Part shown: piece by piece, positions 8,709-17,789 of the stretch | Layout of the letters: each line of letters begins with the position of its first letter | Position numbering within the stretch: the first letter of the stretch is position 1 | NCBI RefSeq assembly: GCF_001422445.1 | Contig: NZ_LMNA01000028.1 | Coordinates: forward strand, 114,274-178,273 | DNA from: Pseudorhodoferax sp. Leaf274 | GTDB lineage: Bacteria; Pseudomonadota; Gammaproteobacteria; Burkholderiales; Burkholderiaceae_C | Reading direction: 5' to 3' | DNA: 64,000 nucleotides | Notes under the pieces: model-generated | Databases searched by the model: none | Seen by the model: only the letters and a program-made list of their open reading frames with translations | Told to the model about the DNA's origin: nothing | Program-made: the position numbers and the translations under genes

Positions 8709-9698
8709 ATGAGCCTGCCGCCCATCCTGTCCGAACGCTTGCGCCTGCCCGTCGTGGCCTCGCCGCTGTTCATCATCTCCAACCCCGACCTCGTGATCGC
8801 CCAATGCAAGGCCGGCATCGTGGGCTCGTTCCCGGCGCTCAATGCGCGGCCGGCCGAGCAGCTGGAGGTCTGGCTGGAGCGCATCACGACGGAGCTGGCC
8901 GAGCACGACCGGCTGCACCCCGAGGCGCCCTCGGCCCCGTTCGCCGTCAACCAGATCGTGCACCGCTCCAACGACCGGCTCGAGCACGACATGGCGGTCT
9001 GCGCCAGGTTCAAGGTGCCCATCGTGATCACCTCGCTCGGCGCGCGCACCGAGATCAACGACGCCGTGCACGCCTGGGGCGGCATCGTGCTGCACGACGT
9101 GATCGACAACCACTTCGCACACAAGGCGATCGACAAGGGCGCCGACGGCCTGATCGCCGTGGCCGCGGGCGCGGGCGGGCATGCGGGCTTCCAGTCGCCG
9201 TTCGCGCTGGTGCAGGAGATCCGCGAATGGTTCGACGGGCCGCTGCTGTTGTCGGGCGCCATCGCCTCGGGCCGCGCCATCCTGGCTGCGCAGACCCTGG
9301 GCGCCGACCTGGCCTACATCGGCTCGGCCTTCATCGCCACCGAGGAAGCGAACGCGGTGGAAGGCTACAAGCAGATGATCGTGGACAGCAGCGCCAAGGA
9401 CATCGTGCACACCAACCTCATCACCGGCGTGCACGGCAACTACCTCAAGCCCTCGATCCGCAACGCCGGCATGGACCCGGACGCTTTGCCGACCAGCGAT
9501 CCGTCCAAGATGGACTTCGGCTCCGACCGGCAAAAGCCCAAGGCCTGGAAGGAGATCTGGGGCTGCGGCCAGGGCATCGGCGTGCTGCGCGACGTACCAC
9601 CCGCGGCCGACCTGGTGGCCCGCATGGCGCGCGAGTACGACGCGGCCCGCCGCGAATGGGTGCAGCGGGTGCTGCCGGCGGTGACGCAGGCGGCCTGA
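8709..9698 (+). CDS. nitronate monooxygenase (NMO/2-nitropropane dioxygenase family)
   Basis: FMN-dependent TIM-barrel enzyme, 329 residues, oxidising alkyl nitronates such as propionate 3-nitronate to carbonyl compounds and nitrite. Seen are the N-terminal LPVVASPLFIISNPDLV, a central FMN-phosphate binding region ADGLIAVAAGAGGHAG with the family's GGHxG catalytic-His motif, and LLLSGAIASGRAILAA followed by GADLAYIGSAFIATEE. AGAAGGAGA lies just upstream of ATG 8709. It is 122 bp from the TetR gene. Some family members act on other substrates, so the exact reaction is inferred from family. Confidence 0.9.
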   Translation: MSLPPILSERLRLPVVASPLFIISNPDLVIAQCKAGIVGSFPALNARPAEQLEVWLERITTELAEHDRLHPEAPSAPFAVNQIVHRSNDRLEHDMAVCARFKVPIVITSLGARTEINDAVHAWGGIVLHDVIDNHFAHKAIDKGADGLIAVAAGAGGHAGFQSPFALVQEIREWFDGPLLLSGAIASGRAILAAQTLGADLAYIGSAFIATEEANAVEGYKQMIVDSSAKDIVHTNLITGVHGNYLKPSIRNAGMDPDALPTSDPSKMDFGSDRQKPKAWKEIWGCGQGIGVLRDVPPAADLVARMAREYDAARREWVQRVLPAVTQAA

Positions 9699-9755
9699 AG
9701 GTTCGAATCCTCGCTCCCACGCTCCAGGGGATTGCCGGGTCGGCGTCCTCGGACG

Positions 9756-10733
9756 TCAGATGGCCCAGCGCAGCCAGGGCTTCGACTTGGAGAGCAGGTG
9801 GGCGGCTGCCAGCGCCGCCGCAAGGCACAACGCGAACAGGACGGTTCGATGCGCGTGCACATGCGGCGCCAGGAGGAGCAGGGGCAACGGATGGATGAGA
9901 TAGACGCCCGTCGACAACAAGGCCAACCTGCGGCCATCGCCCGAGAACTGCAGGCGCGCCACGGCCAGAAAGATGGCGGGACACACGATCACCAGCGTGA
10001 GCAGCATGTCGATTTTCCGGTCGCCCATGCTGTAGGCCAGTGAAACCTCTCCCAGCATCAGCAGCGCCCCGACGGCCAGAAGGATCGCCAACGCCGTGCC
10101 GGAGATCTTGTGGCGCCAGTCTTCCCGGGCAGCCAGATAGCCTGCCGTCATGAACGGCAGCCCGAAGAACAGGAAGTTGCGCCATGTCCATTCGTACGGG
10201 GCCAGTCGTTCCAGCAGGGGGTGCTCGGGGTTGCCGTAGAGGCTGATGTACTGCCAAGCCGCGCCGCAAAGGAACAGGAGCATCGCGACACCCAGCAGCA
10301 GCACCGTGCCGCAGTGTCGAACCTTGTACAACAGCAACCCAGCGAGGGGCACCGCAATGAGGTACCACAGGTGGAAGTAGCCCGTTGCCAGGGTGGCGCA
10401 GAACACGCGCCACTCGTAGAAGGTTCCGTTCACGGGAAGATAGAACGGCAGGAACACCAGCATCCAGATGGCATACATGCCGAACAGATGCCTGGCCCAC
10501 GAAGCGAATCGCGCAGGGTCGTCGATCAGGCGCGCCAGGAAAAATCCGTTGATGATGAAAAAGATCGGAACGGCAACCCGAAACAAACCATTGACCAGGA
10601 AGAAGCTCAGCTGGGGCGAGTACTCGGCCAGGACCGAGGTGTGCAGCCCCACCACAAACACTGCCAGAACCATCTTCAATGCATCGATTGCGGCACTGCG
10701 GCCAGCGTCGATCGGGTCGGCCTTCGCTCCCAT
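9756..10733 (-). CDS. acyltransferase 3 family integral membrane protein
   Basis: A 325-residue polytopic membrane O-acyltransferase of the Acyl_transf_3/OafA type, usually modifying cell-surface polysaccharides or lipids. About ten hydrophobic segments are visible. The N-terminal catalytic His region appears as VFVVGLHTSVL, then VPIFFIINGFFLARL, and the C-terminal YLIHPLPLLLLAPH is typical. The ATG at 10733 is preferred over a TTG 51 bp upstream because AGGGAG sits just before it. The gene has clearly lower GC than its neighbours, no operon partner, and a tRNA-like T-arm fragment beside its 3' end, all suggesting acquisition by transfer. The acyl acceptor is unknown. Confidence 0.87.
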   Translation of the reverse strand: MGAKADPIDAGRSAAIDALKMVLAVFVVGLHTSVLAEYSPQLSFFLVNGLFRVAVPIFFIINGFFLARLIDDPARFASWARHLFGMYAIWMLVFLPFYLPVNGTFYEWRVFCATLATGYFHLWYLIAVPLAGLLLYKVRHCGTVLLLGVAMLLFLCGAAWQYISLYGNPEHPLLERLAPYEWTWRNFLFFGLPFMTAGYLAAREDWRHKISGTALAILLAVGALLMLGEVSLAYSMGDRKIDMLLTLVIVCPAIFLAVARLQFSGDGRRLALLSTGVYLIHPLPLLLLAPHVHAHRTVLFALCLAAALAAAHLLSKSKPWLRWAI

Positions 10734-10862
10734 CGGTACTCCCTGTTTCTGCAGCAATTCTTGCACGCTGCCGGTACCGGCCAAGGAGCGCCGGCCTCGT
10801 GGGGCGCGGTCCGCTGCACGCCCATGCGGCAGCCGGAGTCGGGGCGGACAAGTCCGGTGGTC

Positions 10863-11408
10863 TCAACCTGCAGCTTGCATGCCGCGCCGCTTGGCCATCT
10901 CCCGGCCCATGGTGTTTTGCTGCGCCGGTGTCAGCCCTGCGCTGGCGGCAGGAAAGGCGCGCGCCTCTTCGGCCGCCAGGTGCCGCCGGTACAGGGCTGC
11001 GAACTGCGTCCAGCGCGCCACGGCGGGCGGCAGCGCGCTCCCGCCCAGGCTGCCGTCGACGACGGCGAGCAGGTCAGGCCGCAGCCGCGCCCAATCGTGC
11101 TCCATGACCTGGTGGTCGGCGCGCAGCCGCGCGGCCAGGCCGGCCTGGCCTTGTGCGCGCAACAGCGGCAGCACGTGCTGTTCCTCGTCCTGGTGGTGCA
11201 GCGGCGCGGCGATGTCGAAGTAGCGCAGCACGTCGGCCGCGGCACTGGCGGCGTGCGCGTCGCAGCCATGGGCGTGCAGGTGGTGGCCCAGGCGTTCGAG
11301 CAGGTCGAGCGAGCGGTCCATGCGCGCATGGCAGGCTGCCAGCATCTCGAAGGGCTGGTCGAAGCCGACGCTGGGGCCGGCATGCAGCAGTGGGTGCGGG
11401 GTGTTCAT
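10863..11408 (-). CDS. hemerythrin-domain (HHE) cation-binding protein
   Basis: 181 residues with a four-helix hemerythrin/HHE fold predicted to bind a di-iron centre. Candidate ligands are in the helices containing HARMDRSLDLLERLGHH, HHQDEEQHVLPLL, ADHQVMEHDW and RRHLAAEEARAFP. The ATG 11408 starting MNTPHPLLH is chosen over a start eight codons upstream. The typical role is oxygen, NO or iron sensing or handling in the cytoplasm. It is monocistronic, 95 bp from the downstream oxidoreductase gene's stop. Confidence 0.85.
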   Translation of the reverse strand: MNTPHPLLHAGPSVGFDQPFEMLAACHARMDRSLDLLERLGHHLHAHGCDAHAASAAADVLRYFDIAAPLHHQDEEQHVLPLLRAQGQAGLAARLRADHQVMEHDWARLRPDLLAVVDGSLGGSALPPAVARWTQFAALYRRHLAAEEARAFPAASAGLTPAQQNTMGREMAKRRGMQAAG

Positions 11409-11503
11409 GCGCGCCGGCATTGTCCCTGCCACGCGGACTGGCGCACAGGGCCGAGGGCATGGATGCGCCGGCGTTTGATCCGCGTCAAACGCCGGCCGCT
11501 TTC

Positions 11504-12523
11504 TCAGAAGCCTTCGAGCACCACCTTGCCGCGCGCCTGGCCGCTCTCGATGTGGGCATGGGCACGGCGCAGGTTCTCCGCGTCGATGCGGCCATAGTGC
11601 TCGCCGATGGTCGAGCGCAGCACGCCGGCGTCGACCAGGCGGGCCACCTCGGTCAGCAGCCGGTGCTGCTCGACCATGTCGGGCGTCTGGAACAGCGAGC
11701 GCGTGAACATCAGCTCCCAGTGCAGCGAGACCGCTTTGCGCTTGAGCAATGAGATGTCGATGCTGCCCGGCTTGGGATCGTCGATCAGGCCGAAGCGGCC
11801 CTGCGGCGCGATCAGTTCGGCGATCTGCGCGAAGTGCCTGTCGGTCTGCGTGAGCCCGACCACGTAGCGCGGCGCGGGCAGACCGGCGTCCTTCAGCGCC
11901 TGGGCCAGCGGGAGGCTGTGGTCGATCACGTGGTGGGCGCCGAGCTTGCGCGCCCAGTCCTGCGTCTCGGGCCGCGAGGCCGTGCCGATGACGGTCAGCC
12001 CGGTCAGGTTGCGCGCCAGTTGCAGCAGGATGGAGCCCACGCCGCCGGCCGCGCCCACGACGAGCAGGCTGTCACTGCTGGGCGCGGTGTCGCGCGCAAT
12101 GCCCAGGCGGTCGAACAGCAGTTCCCAGGCGGTGATGGCCGTCAGCGGCAACGCCGCGGCATCGGCGTCCGTGAGGCTGGCAGGCGCCAGCGCGGCGATG
12201 CGCTCGTCCACCAGGTGCAGCTCGGCATTGGCGCCCGGGCGGTCAATGGCACCGGCGTACCACACGCGCTGGCCCGGCTGGAACAGCGTCACCGCGCTGC
12301 CCATGGCGCGCACGGTGCCCACGGCATCCCAGCCCAGCACCTTCCAGCCGCCGGGTGCGGCGCTGGTGCTGGCGCGCACCTTGGTGTCGACCGGGTTCAC
12401 GGCGATGGCGCGCACCTCGACCAGCAGGTCGTGTGGGCCGGGCGTGGGGTCGGGCAGGGTCACGTCCTGCAGCGCGTGCGGGTCGCTGATGGGCAGTGCG
12501 GTCTGGTAGGCGATGGCTTGCAT
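11504..12523 (-). CDS. zinc-type alcohol dehydrogenase-like/quinone oxidoreductase (MDR family)
   Basis: 339-residue medium-chain dehydrogenase/reductase resembling the zinc-binding alcohol dehydrogenase family protein/quinone oxidoreductase (ZADH2-like) group. It starts MQAIAYQTALPI and has the GroES-like domain segment VRAIAVNPVDTKVRAS. The NADPH-binding motif is LVVGAAGGVGSILLQLARN. No structural zinc Cys quartet is visible, so it is probably an NADPH:quinone or enone reductase. It is divergently transcribed from the LysR gene across 101 bp, the usual pairing in which the LysR protein controls the reductase. Confidence 0.9.
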   Translation of the reverse strand: MQAIAYQTALPISDPHALQDVTLPDPTPGPHDLLVEVRAIAVNPVDTKVRASTSAAPGGWKVLGWDAVGTVRAMGSAVTLFQPGQRVWYAGAIDRPGANAELHLVDERIAALAPASLTDADAAALPLTAITAWELLFDRLGIARDTAPSSDSLLVVGAAGGVGSILLQLARNLTGLTVIGTASRPETQDWARKLGAHHVIDHSLPLAQALKDAGLPAPRYVVGLTQTDRHFAQIAELIAPQGRFGLIDDPKPGSIDISLLKRKAVSLHWELMFTRSLFQTPDMVEQHRLLTEVARLVDAGVLRSTIGEHYGRIDAENLRRAHAHIESGQARGKVVLEGF

Positions 12524-12624
12524 GGCGATTTTTCTGGAAATGGTGGCAGTGGCGCCAGTGTGGCGCGCATCGTCCATGGCAACCAGCATGCGGCGGGCGA
12601 TTCACTTTCAAAGAAAATGGAACG

Positions 12625-13536
12625 ATGACCCGCATCGCCGACCTCGAACTGCTGGTGCGCGCGGCCGAGCTCGGCAGCCTCACGGCGGCAGCCCGCGCGC
12701 TGGACTGGTCGCCGGCCGCGGCCAGCGCCGCCGTCAAGCGCATGGAGGCCGAGTGGGGCGTGCCGCTGTTCGTGCGCAGCACGCGCAGCCTGCGCCCGTC
12801 TGCCGAAGGCGAGCGGCTGCTGCCACATGTGCGCCAGGCCCTGCAGGCGCTGCAGCAGGGGCGCGATGCGGCCCAAGCACAGCACCAGGCGCTGCAGGGC
12901 GAACTGCAGCTGGCCCTGCCGTCAGACCTGGGCCGGCATGTGCTGCTGCCCTGGCTGGAGGAGTTCCAGCAGCGCCACCCACGCCTGGCGCTGCGCCTGC
13001 ACTTGGCCGACCTCAACAGCGACCTGCTGCGCACGCCGATCGACCTGGCCATCCGCTATGGCGCGCCCGACGCGGCCACGCAGGTGGCGCTGCCGCTGGC
13101 GAGCGACAACCGGCGCGTGCTGGTGGCCGCGCCGGCCTACCTGGCGCAACACAGCAGCCCAACCACGCCGCAGGATCTGGGCGCGCGCGAGGCGCTGCGC
13201 TTCATGCTGGGTGGCGAAGTGCCGCCGGCCTGGCCGCTGCAGGTGGACGGGCAGTGGCTGCAGGTGCAGGTGCAGGGCCGCCGCTCGGCGAACGACGGCG
13301 AGGTCGTCAAGCGCTGGGCGCTGGACGGCCTGGGCATCGCCTACAAGTCCTGGCTGGACGTGGCGGCCGAGCTGGCGGCCGGCCGGCTCGTGCATGTGAA
13401 CCCGCACTGGCTGGGCGAGCCCTCGCCGCTGGCCCTGGTGGTGCCGGCGCGCCGGCAGCTGACACCGGCCGTGCGCAGCCTGCGCGACTGGTTGCACGCG
13501 CGCTTTGCCGCGATGGCGAAGGGGGCGGGACGCTGA
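12625..13536 (+). CDS. LysR-family transcriptional regulator
   Basis: 303 residues, standard LysR length. The N-terminal helix-turn-helix reads MTRIADLELLVRAAELGSLTAAARALDWSPAA... and the effector domain follows from about residue 90. The ATG at 12625 gives the canonical LysR N-terminus; the frame is open upstream but without family similarity. It is divergent from the MDR oxidoreductase and most likely regulates it. Its stop lies 4 bp from the convergent DUF192 gene. Confidence 0.92.
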   Translation: MTRIADLELLVRAAELGSLTAAARALDWSPAAASAAVKRMEAEWGVPLFVRSTRSLRPSAEGERLLPHVRQALQALQQGRDAAQAQHQALQGELQLALPSDLGRHVLLPWLEEFQQRHPRLALRLHLADLNSDLLRTPIDLAIRYGAPDAATQVALPLASDNRRVLVAAPAYLAQHSSPTTPQDLGAREALRFMLGGEVPPAWPLQVDGQWLQVQVQGRRSANDGEVVKRWALDGLGIAYKSWLDVAAELAAGRLVHVNPHWLGEPSPLALVVPARRQLTPAVRSLRDWLHARFAAMAKGAGR

Positions 13537-13540
13537 ACCT

Positions 13541-14008
13541 TCAGCGCTTGGGCGCGAACGGCTGGCCGGCCAACTGGTAGCCGGCCTTGATGCCCTTCTT
13601 GGCGAACCAGCCTTGGTTCATCTCGAGCACGAAGCGCACGGGCTTGGCGGAGCAGTGCGAATCGGTGGTCTGCGGCTTCATGTCTGCCAGGTTGACGATC
13701 ACGCCGGCGTCGTCGACGAAGGCGGCCGTCAGCGGCAGCAGCGTGTTCTTCATCCAGAAGCACTGCACACCGGGCTCCTCGAAGATGAACAGCATGCCCT
13801 CGTGCTGCGGCATCTCCTTGCGGTTCATGAGGCCGATCTGGCGCTGCAGCGGCGTGGTGGCCAGCTGCACGTCCAGGTGGTGCATGCCGGCCGCCAGCTG
13901 GGTGCGCGGCAGGTCGAGTTGCGGCCCCTCCTGGGCCAGGCCGGCGCCGGCGAAGCTGGCGAGAAGCAGGGGGGCGAGCAGGCGGAACAGCTGGGAAAAC
14001 GGGCGCAT
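13541..14008 (-). CDS. DUF192 family exported protein
   Basis: 155 residues with a cleavable signal peptide (LLAPLLLASFAGAGLAQE) and a DUF192 domain: ATTPLQRQIGLMNRKEMPQHEGMLF, then the signature CFWMKNTLLPLTAAFVD. The family is widespread and of unknown function, probably periplasmic. It is divergent from icd across 180 bp. Confidence 0.9.
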   Translation of the reverse strand: MRPFSQLFRLLAPLLLASFAGAGLAQEGPQLDLPRTQLAAGMHHLDVQLATTPLQRQIGLMNRKEMPQHEGMLFIFEEPGVQCFWMKNTLLPLTAAFVDDAGVIVNLADMKPQTTDSHCSAKPVRFVLEMNQGWFAKKGIKAGYQLAGQPFAPKR

Positions 14009-14188
14009 GGCAGCGGTCTTTCAGTGGCGGCGAAGCGGCCATTTTTCCACGCCGGGCCGTCGCCTGCGTGCCAGCGGGCGCGCCGGGGCGAGGGCTAGAA
14101 TCGCCGCGCTTTTCGTCCGGTGCGAAGCTTGCCGCGCACCGCGTCCCCACATCCCCGATTCCCAGCCTGCGCCGGAGTTCCTCCCACC

Positions 14189-15442
14189 ATGTACCAGCAC
14201 ATCGCGCCGCCCGAACGCGGCCAGAAGATCACGGTCAACGCCGACCATTCGCTGAACGTGCCCGACGAGCCCATCATCCCGTTCATCGAGGGCGATGGCG
14301 TGGGCCGCGACATCACGCCGGTCATGCGCAAGGTGGTCGATGCGGCCGTGGCCAAGGCCTATGGCGGCCAGCGCCAGATCCAGTGGATGGAGGTCTACGC
14401 CGGCGAGAAGGCCACGCGCCTGTACGGCGCCGATGCCTGGCTGCCCGACGAGACCGTGGCCGCCGTGCGCGAGCACGTGGTCTCCATCAAGGGCCCGCTC
14501 ACCACGCCGGTGGGCGGCGGCATCCGCTCGCTCAACGTCAAGCTGCGCCAGCTGCTGGACCTGTACGTCTGCCTGCGCCCGGTTCAGTACTTCAAGGGCG
14601 TGCCGTCGCCGCTCAAGGAGCCGGAGAAGACCGACATGGTCACCTTCCGCGAGAACTCGGAAGACATCTACGCCAGCATCGAGTTCGCCGCCGAGACCGA
14701 GCAGGCCAGGAAGCTCATCGACTTCCTGGTGAAGGACATGGGCGTCACCACCATCCGCTTTCCCGGGACCTCGGGCATCGGCGTCAAGCCGGTTTCGCGC
14801 GAGGGCACGGAGCGCCTGGTGCGCAAGGCGCTGCAGTACGCCATCGACCATCAGCGCGACAGCGTCACGCTGGTGCACAAGGGCAACATCATGAAGTTCA
14901 CCGAAGGTGCCTTCCGTGACTGGGGCTATGCGCTGGCCGAGAAGGAGTTCGGCGCCGAGCGCATCGACGGCGGCCTGTGGTGCCGGTTCAAGAATCCTGA
15001 TACAGGCAAGTGGATCATGGTCAAGGACGTGATCGCCGATGCCTTCCTGCAGCAGATCCTGATGCGCCCGGCCGAGTACGACGTGATCGCCACGCTGAAC
15101 CTCAACGGCGACTACATCTCCGATGCCCTGGCCGCGCAGGTCGGCGGCATGGGCATCGCGCCCGGCGCCAACATGTCGGACACCGTGGCCGTGTTCGAGG
15201 CCACGCACGGCACCGCGCCCAAGTACGCCGACAAGGACTACGTGAACCCCGGCTCGCTGATCCTGTCGGCCGAGATGATGCTGCGGCACATGGGCTGGAA
15301 GGAAGCCGCCGACCTCATCATCCACGCGATGGAGCAGGCCGTGCTGTCCAAGAAGGTCACCTACGACTTCGCAAGGCTCATGGACGGCGCCACGCAGGTC
15401 TCGTGCTCTGGCTTCGGGCAGGTGATGGTCGACCAGATGTAA
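14189..15442 (+). CDS. icd: NADP-dependent isocitrate dehydrogenase
   Basis: TCA-cycle enzyme converting isocitrate to 2-oxoglutarate, cytoplasmic homodimer. 417 residues, essentially the length of the E. coli enzyme. Seen are [18 protein letters not shown], the phosphorylatable-loop region [20 protein letters not shown], the substrate arginines in [20 protein letters not shown] and the NADP-specific C-terminal region [19 protein letters not shown]. The ATG 14189 gives MYQHI, as in related bacteria. A strong intrinsic terminator follows at 15476-15516, so it is transcribed alone. Confidence 0.98.
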   Translation: MYQHIAPPERGQKITVNADHSLNVPDEPIIPFIEGDGVGRDITPVMRKVVDAAVAKAYGGQRQIQWMEVYAGEKATRLYGADAWLPDETVAAVREHVVSIKGPLTTPVGGGIRSLNVKLRQLLDLYVCLRPVQYFKGVPSPLKEPEKTDMVTFRENSEDIYASIEFAAETEQARKLIDFLVKDMGVTTIRFPGTSGIGVKPVSREGTERLVRKALQYAIDHQRDSVTLVHKGNIMKFTEGAFRDWGYALAEKEFGAERIDGGLWCRFKNPDTGKWIMVKDVIADAFLQQILMRPAEYDVIATLNLNGDYISDALAAQVGGMGIAPGANMSDTVAVFEATHGTAPKYADKDYVNPGSLILSAEMMLRHMGWKEAADLIIHAMEQAVLSKKVTYDFARLMDGATQVSCSGFGQVMVDQM

Positions 15443-15475
15443 CGCGCAGCGTCACCTCATCCCAGTTCGCCTCAT

Positions 15476-15516
15476 AGGCCGTAGATTTTTGAAAGAAATC
15501 TGCGGCCTTTGTGTTT
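15476..15516 (+). terminator. intrinsic terminator of icd
   Basis: A 13-bp stem, AGGCCGTAGATTT paired with AAATCTGCGGCCT (one G-T pair), encloses a 7-nt loop and is followed by TTGTGTTT. It begins 34 bp after the icd stop. Confidence 0.8.
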
Positions 15517-15619
15517 CAGGGCGCTCCACGACATTTCGAGAAATCCCGCCGATCTGGCCATGGCCTTGCCGGCGCATGGGGGCGCGCGTTTCATCAACGA
15601 CTGACCTTTGTCTCCAACC

Positions 15620-16318
15620 ATGACACAGACCAAGACCACCCGCATCGGCATGCTCGTGTTTCCCAAGATCACCGCGCTCGACATCCTGGGCCCATTCGAG
15701 GTGCTGGCCCGAACCCCGAACTGCAGCGCGCAGCTGGTGTGGAAGGACACATCTCCTGTGCAGGGCGATACCGGCCTGCGCCTGCTGCCCGACGTGGATT
15801 TCGCCAACGCGCCCCAGTTCGACGTCATCGTCGTACCCGGCGGGCCGGGACAGACCGATTTGATGGAGGACGAGGAAGTGCTGCAGTTCCTGAGGCGTCA
15901 AGCCGCTGGCGCGGAACTCGTCACCTCGATCTGCACGGGCTCGCTGCTGCTGGCAGCCGCTGGCCTGTTGACGGGCTACAAGGCAACCTGCCACTGGCTG
16001 TCGATGGACCAACTCGAGCAGTTCGGCGTGCAGACCGTGCCCGAGCGTGTCGTGGTCGACCGCAACCGCATCACGGGGGCTGGGGTGACCTCGGGCCTGG
16101 ACTTCGCGTTCACCGTGGTGGCGACCTTGCGCGGAGAGGATGTCGCCAGGTCGATCCAGCTGATGATGGAGTACGACCCCGCGCCGCCGTTCGACAGCGG
16201 TCATCCGCGGGTGGCATCCCCATCGCTTGTCGAGCAGGTTAGGGCGGCTGCTGCGGCGATGCTGGACCGGCGGCGCGCCGTGTCCGCGCGTGTGGCCGCG
16301 CGGCTGAGGAGCAGCTAG
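15620..16318 (+). CDS. DJ-1/PfpI family protein, isonitrile (cyclohexyl-isocyanide) hydratase-like
   Basis: 232 residues of the DJ-1/ThiJ/PfpI superfamily. The nucleophile-elbow Cys is C105 in SICTGSLLLAAAGLL, and the N-terminal acidic residues in LDILGPFE (D21, E27) match Pseudomonas InhA, where an Asp and the Cys catalyse isonitrile hydration to N-formamide. C-terminal GVTSGLDFAF fits the same subgroup. The ATG 15620 is used; a TTG four codons upstream is possible. It stands alone after the icd terminator. The fold assignment is firm and the substrate is inferred. Confidence 0.88.
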   Translation: MTQTKTTRIGMLVFPKITALDILGPFEVLARTPNCSAQLVWKDTSPVQGDTGLRLLPDVDFANAPQFDVIVVPGGPGQTDLMEDEEVLQFLRRQAAGAELVTSICTGSLLLAAAGLLTGYKATCHWLSMDQLEQFGVQTVPERVVVDRNRITGAGVTSGLDFAFTVVATLRGEDVARSIQLMMEYDPAPPFDSGHPRVASPSLVEQVRAAAAAMLDRRRAVSARVAARLRSS

Positions 16319-16562
16319 GCAGTGGCAGGGTGCGGCCGCCCTCTCTCGCGTTGGAGGGTGCGCAGTGGTGACCCTGCGGGCTCACATGGAGCAGTGTTCA
16401 AACAACTTGTCGGGCCTGGATGACGGCGGCGCTAACCGGCCGGACCCGCAGCGTCGCGCGCATTGTGACGGGCGCGGAACGCGCGCTGAGCGCGCGAAAC
16501 TGTGTCGCTCCACCAAACTGCTGAAGCACCAATACCGCTGTCGGCAGTCTCGCAACGCGCCG
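16319..16562. other. non-coding stretch after the DJ-1 gene
   Basis: No convincing gene is seen. Short open frames here have no usable ribosome site or recognisable sequence. With the next 440 bases it forms a 683-bp gap between the DJ-1/PfpI and DUF427 genes, interrupted only by the small membrane ORF at 16563-16667. Confidence 0.5.
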
Positions 16563-16667
16563 TCAAGGCTTGTTTGAACGCGCTCGCAAGGCTTCCAGAA
16601 GGATGCCCAGAAAAGGAGCTCCGAGAATCCAGACTGGGATGGCCCAGCTATGCCAAGTGTTGTTCAT
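16563..16667 (-). CDS. probable small single-pass membrane protein (34 aa)
   Basis: A 34-codon ORF starting MNNTWHSW with one hydrophobic segment (WAIPVWILGAPFLGILLEAL, about residues 8-27) and a basic C-terminus RARSNKP. AAGGAG sits 5 bp before the ATG, an unusually good ribosome site for this window, and it lies in a gap with no other gene on either strand. The topology resembles many bacterial small membrane proteins. The family is not recognised and expression is unproven. A longer in-frame version exists upstream but lacks a good start. Confidence 0.5.
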   Translation of the reverse strand: MNNTWHSWAIPVWILGAPFLGILLEALRARSNKP

Positions 16668-17001
16668 GTCATCTCCTTGAAAAGAGATCGCTACGGCAGC
16701 GGTCCCGTCGCCCATGGTGAAGGTGCTGCGGACCTCCATCGTCAGACACGGCGCCGGGGCTGTGTGGGCGCGATGCGGGGACGTCATTGGGCAATGAGCG
16801 GAGAGAAGCCAGCCGGATGTGTCGGAGCACAGGCCGCGAGGGGATTGAGTGTGGCAGGGCCTGGGCGTCGCAGGTGGCCGATGGGATAAACCCAACCAGC
16901 GCAAGGCTCACGTCGAAGCAACCGCCCCAGCGAAAAGCAGGTTGTTCTGAAACGCTTTGGGTGCTCGGCATTTCGGCCTCGTCTTGTATGCTCTGGACTC
17001 C
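16668..17001. other. non-coding stretch before the DUF427 gene
   Basis: 334 bases upstream of both the small membrane ORF (leftward) and the DUF427 gene (rightward). It probably contains their promoters, but no clear -35/-10 pair or repeat is seen. Confidence 0.45.
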
Positions 17002-17556
17002 ATGGGCAGCGATTCCAAATGGCTTGATAGCGCCCGCGCGCAATGGCGCTGGCGAGGGAAAGAGCGGCCGCCGTTCGCCAATGTCACAGCGTCGGGGCAG
17101 GTTTCGGTTTGGGATTTCCCGAGGCCGCCAGAGCTCGTGCGTGAAGCACGTGAGATCGTCGTGCGCTGGGGCCATCTCGAGGTGGCGCGCACCCGCGCTG
17201 CTTGGGCGGTCCGCGAAACGGCCCACCCACCGACGTTTTACCTGCCGCTGGTCGACGTACAGCCTGGACTGTTGGAGCCCGCTGGCGGTAGCTCGTTTTG
17301 TGAGTGGAAGGGACCGGCGCGCTATTGGAATCTGGTAGATGGCGCACGCCGCTTGGACCACGTCGCCTGGAGCTACCCCCATCCCCTGTCTGGTGCCGAG
17401 CCGCTCGCCGACTGTGTGGCCTTCTATGCCCACCATCTCGACTGCCGCGTCGGCGGATCGAAGGCCCATCCGCAAGCGGGCCGCTTCTATGGGGGCTGGA
17501 TCACCCCCGACTTGGCGGGGCCCTTCAAAGGCGAACCCGGTAGCGAAAGTTGGTAG
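17002..17556 (+). CDS. DUF427 domain-containing protein
   Basis: 184 residues. The DUF427 core is seen twice-lobed: ARVRETAHPPTFYLP-like (here AVRETAHPPTFYLPL) and the signature YWNLVDGARRLDHVAWSYPHP, then FYAHHLDCRVGG. Function of the family is unknown. The ATG 17002 is chosen over one 45 bp upstream because homologous sequence starts near KWLDSARAQW. It is monocistronic and convergent with the Bug gene of the catabolic cluster, 233 bp away; nothing is recognised in that gap. Confidence 0.85.
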   Translation: MGSDSKWLDSARAQWRWRGKERPPFANVTASGQVSVWDFPRPPELVREAREIVVRWGHLEVARTRAAWAVRETAHPPTFYLPLVDVQPGLLEPAGGSSFCEWKGPARYWNLVDGARRLDHVAWSYPHPLSGAEPLADCVAFYAHHLDCRVGGSKAHPQAGRFYGGWITPDLAGPFKGEPGSESW

Positions 17557-17789
17557 CCAGTCGGTTTCGGCGACCCGGCGAACAGGCAAGGATCACGCAC
17601 ATCAAGTGCCATCGCGAGTGCGACAGCGGTCACCTTGGCAGACGGTGTGCGCTGGAGGACAAGGCGCCGACCGCGTCGTCCTCGGAGGCAGGTTGCTGCC
17701 GTCACGTCACGCACCTGCATGTGGGCCGCGTGGCGGTATGCGCTGGTGCGGGTGAGCTGTCCGGGCTCGACGCGAAGGTCGAGTCCGTA

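Noticed and set aside
16669-17589. A 306-codon leftward open frame covering the DUF427 gene and its upstream gap
   Set aside because: The rightward DUF427 product has family signatures; the leftward frame has none.
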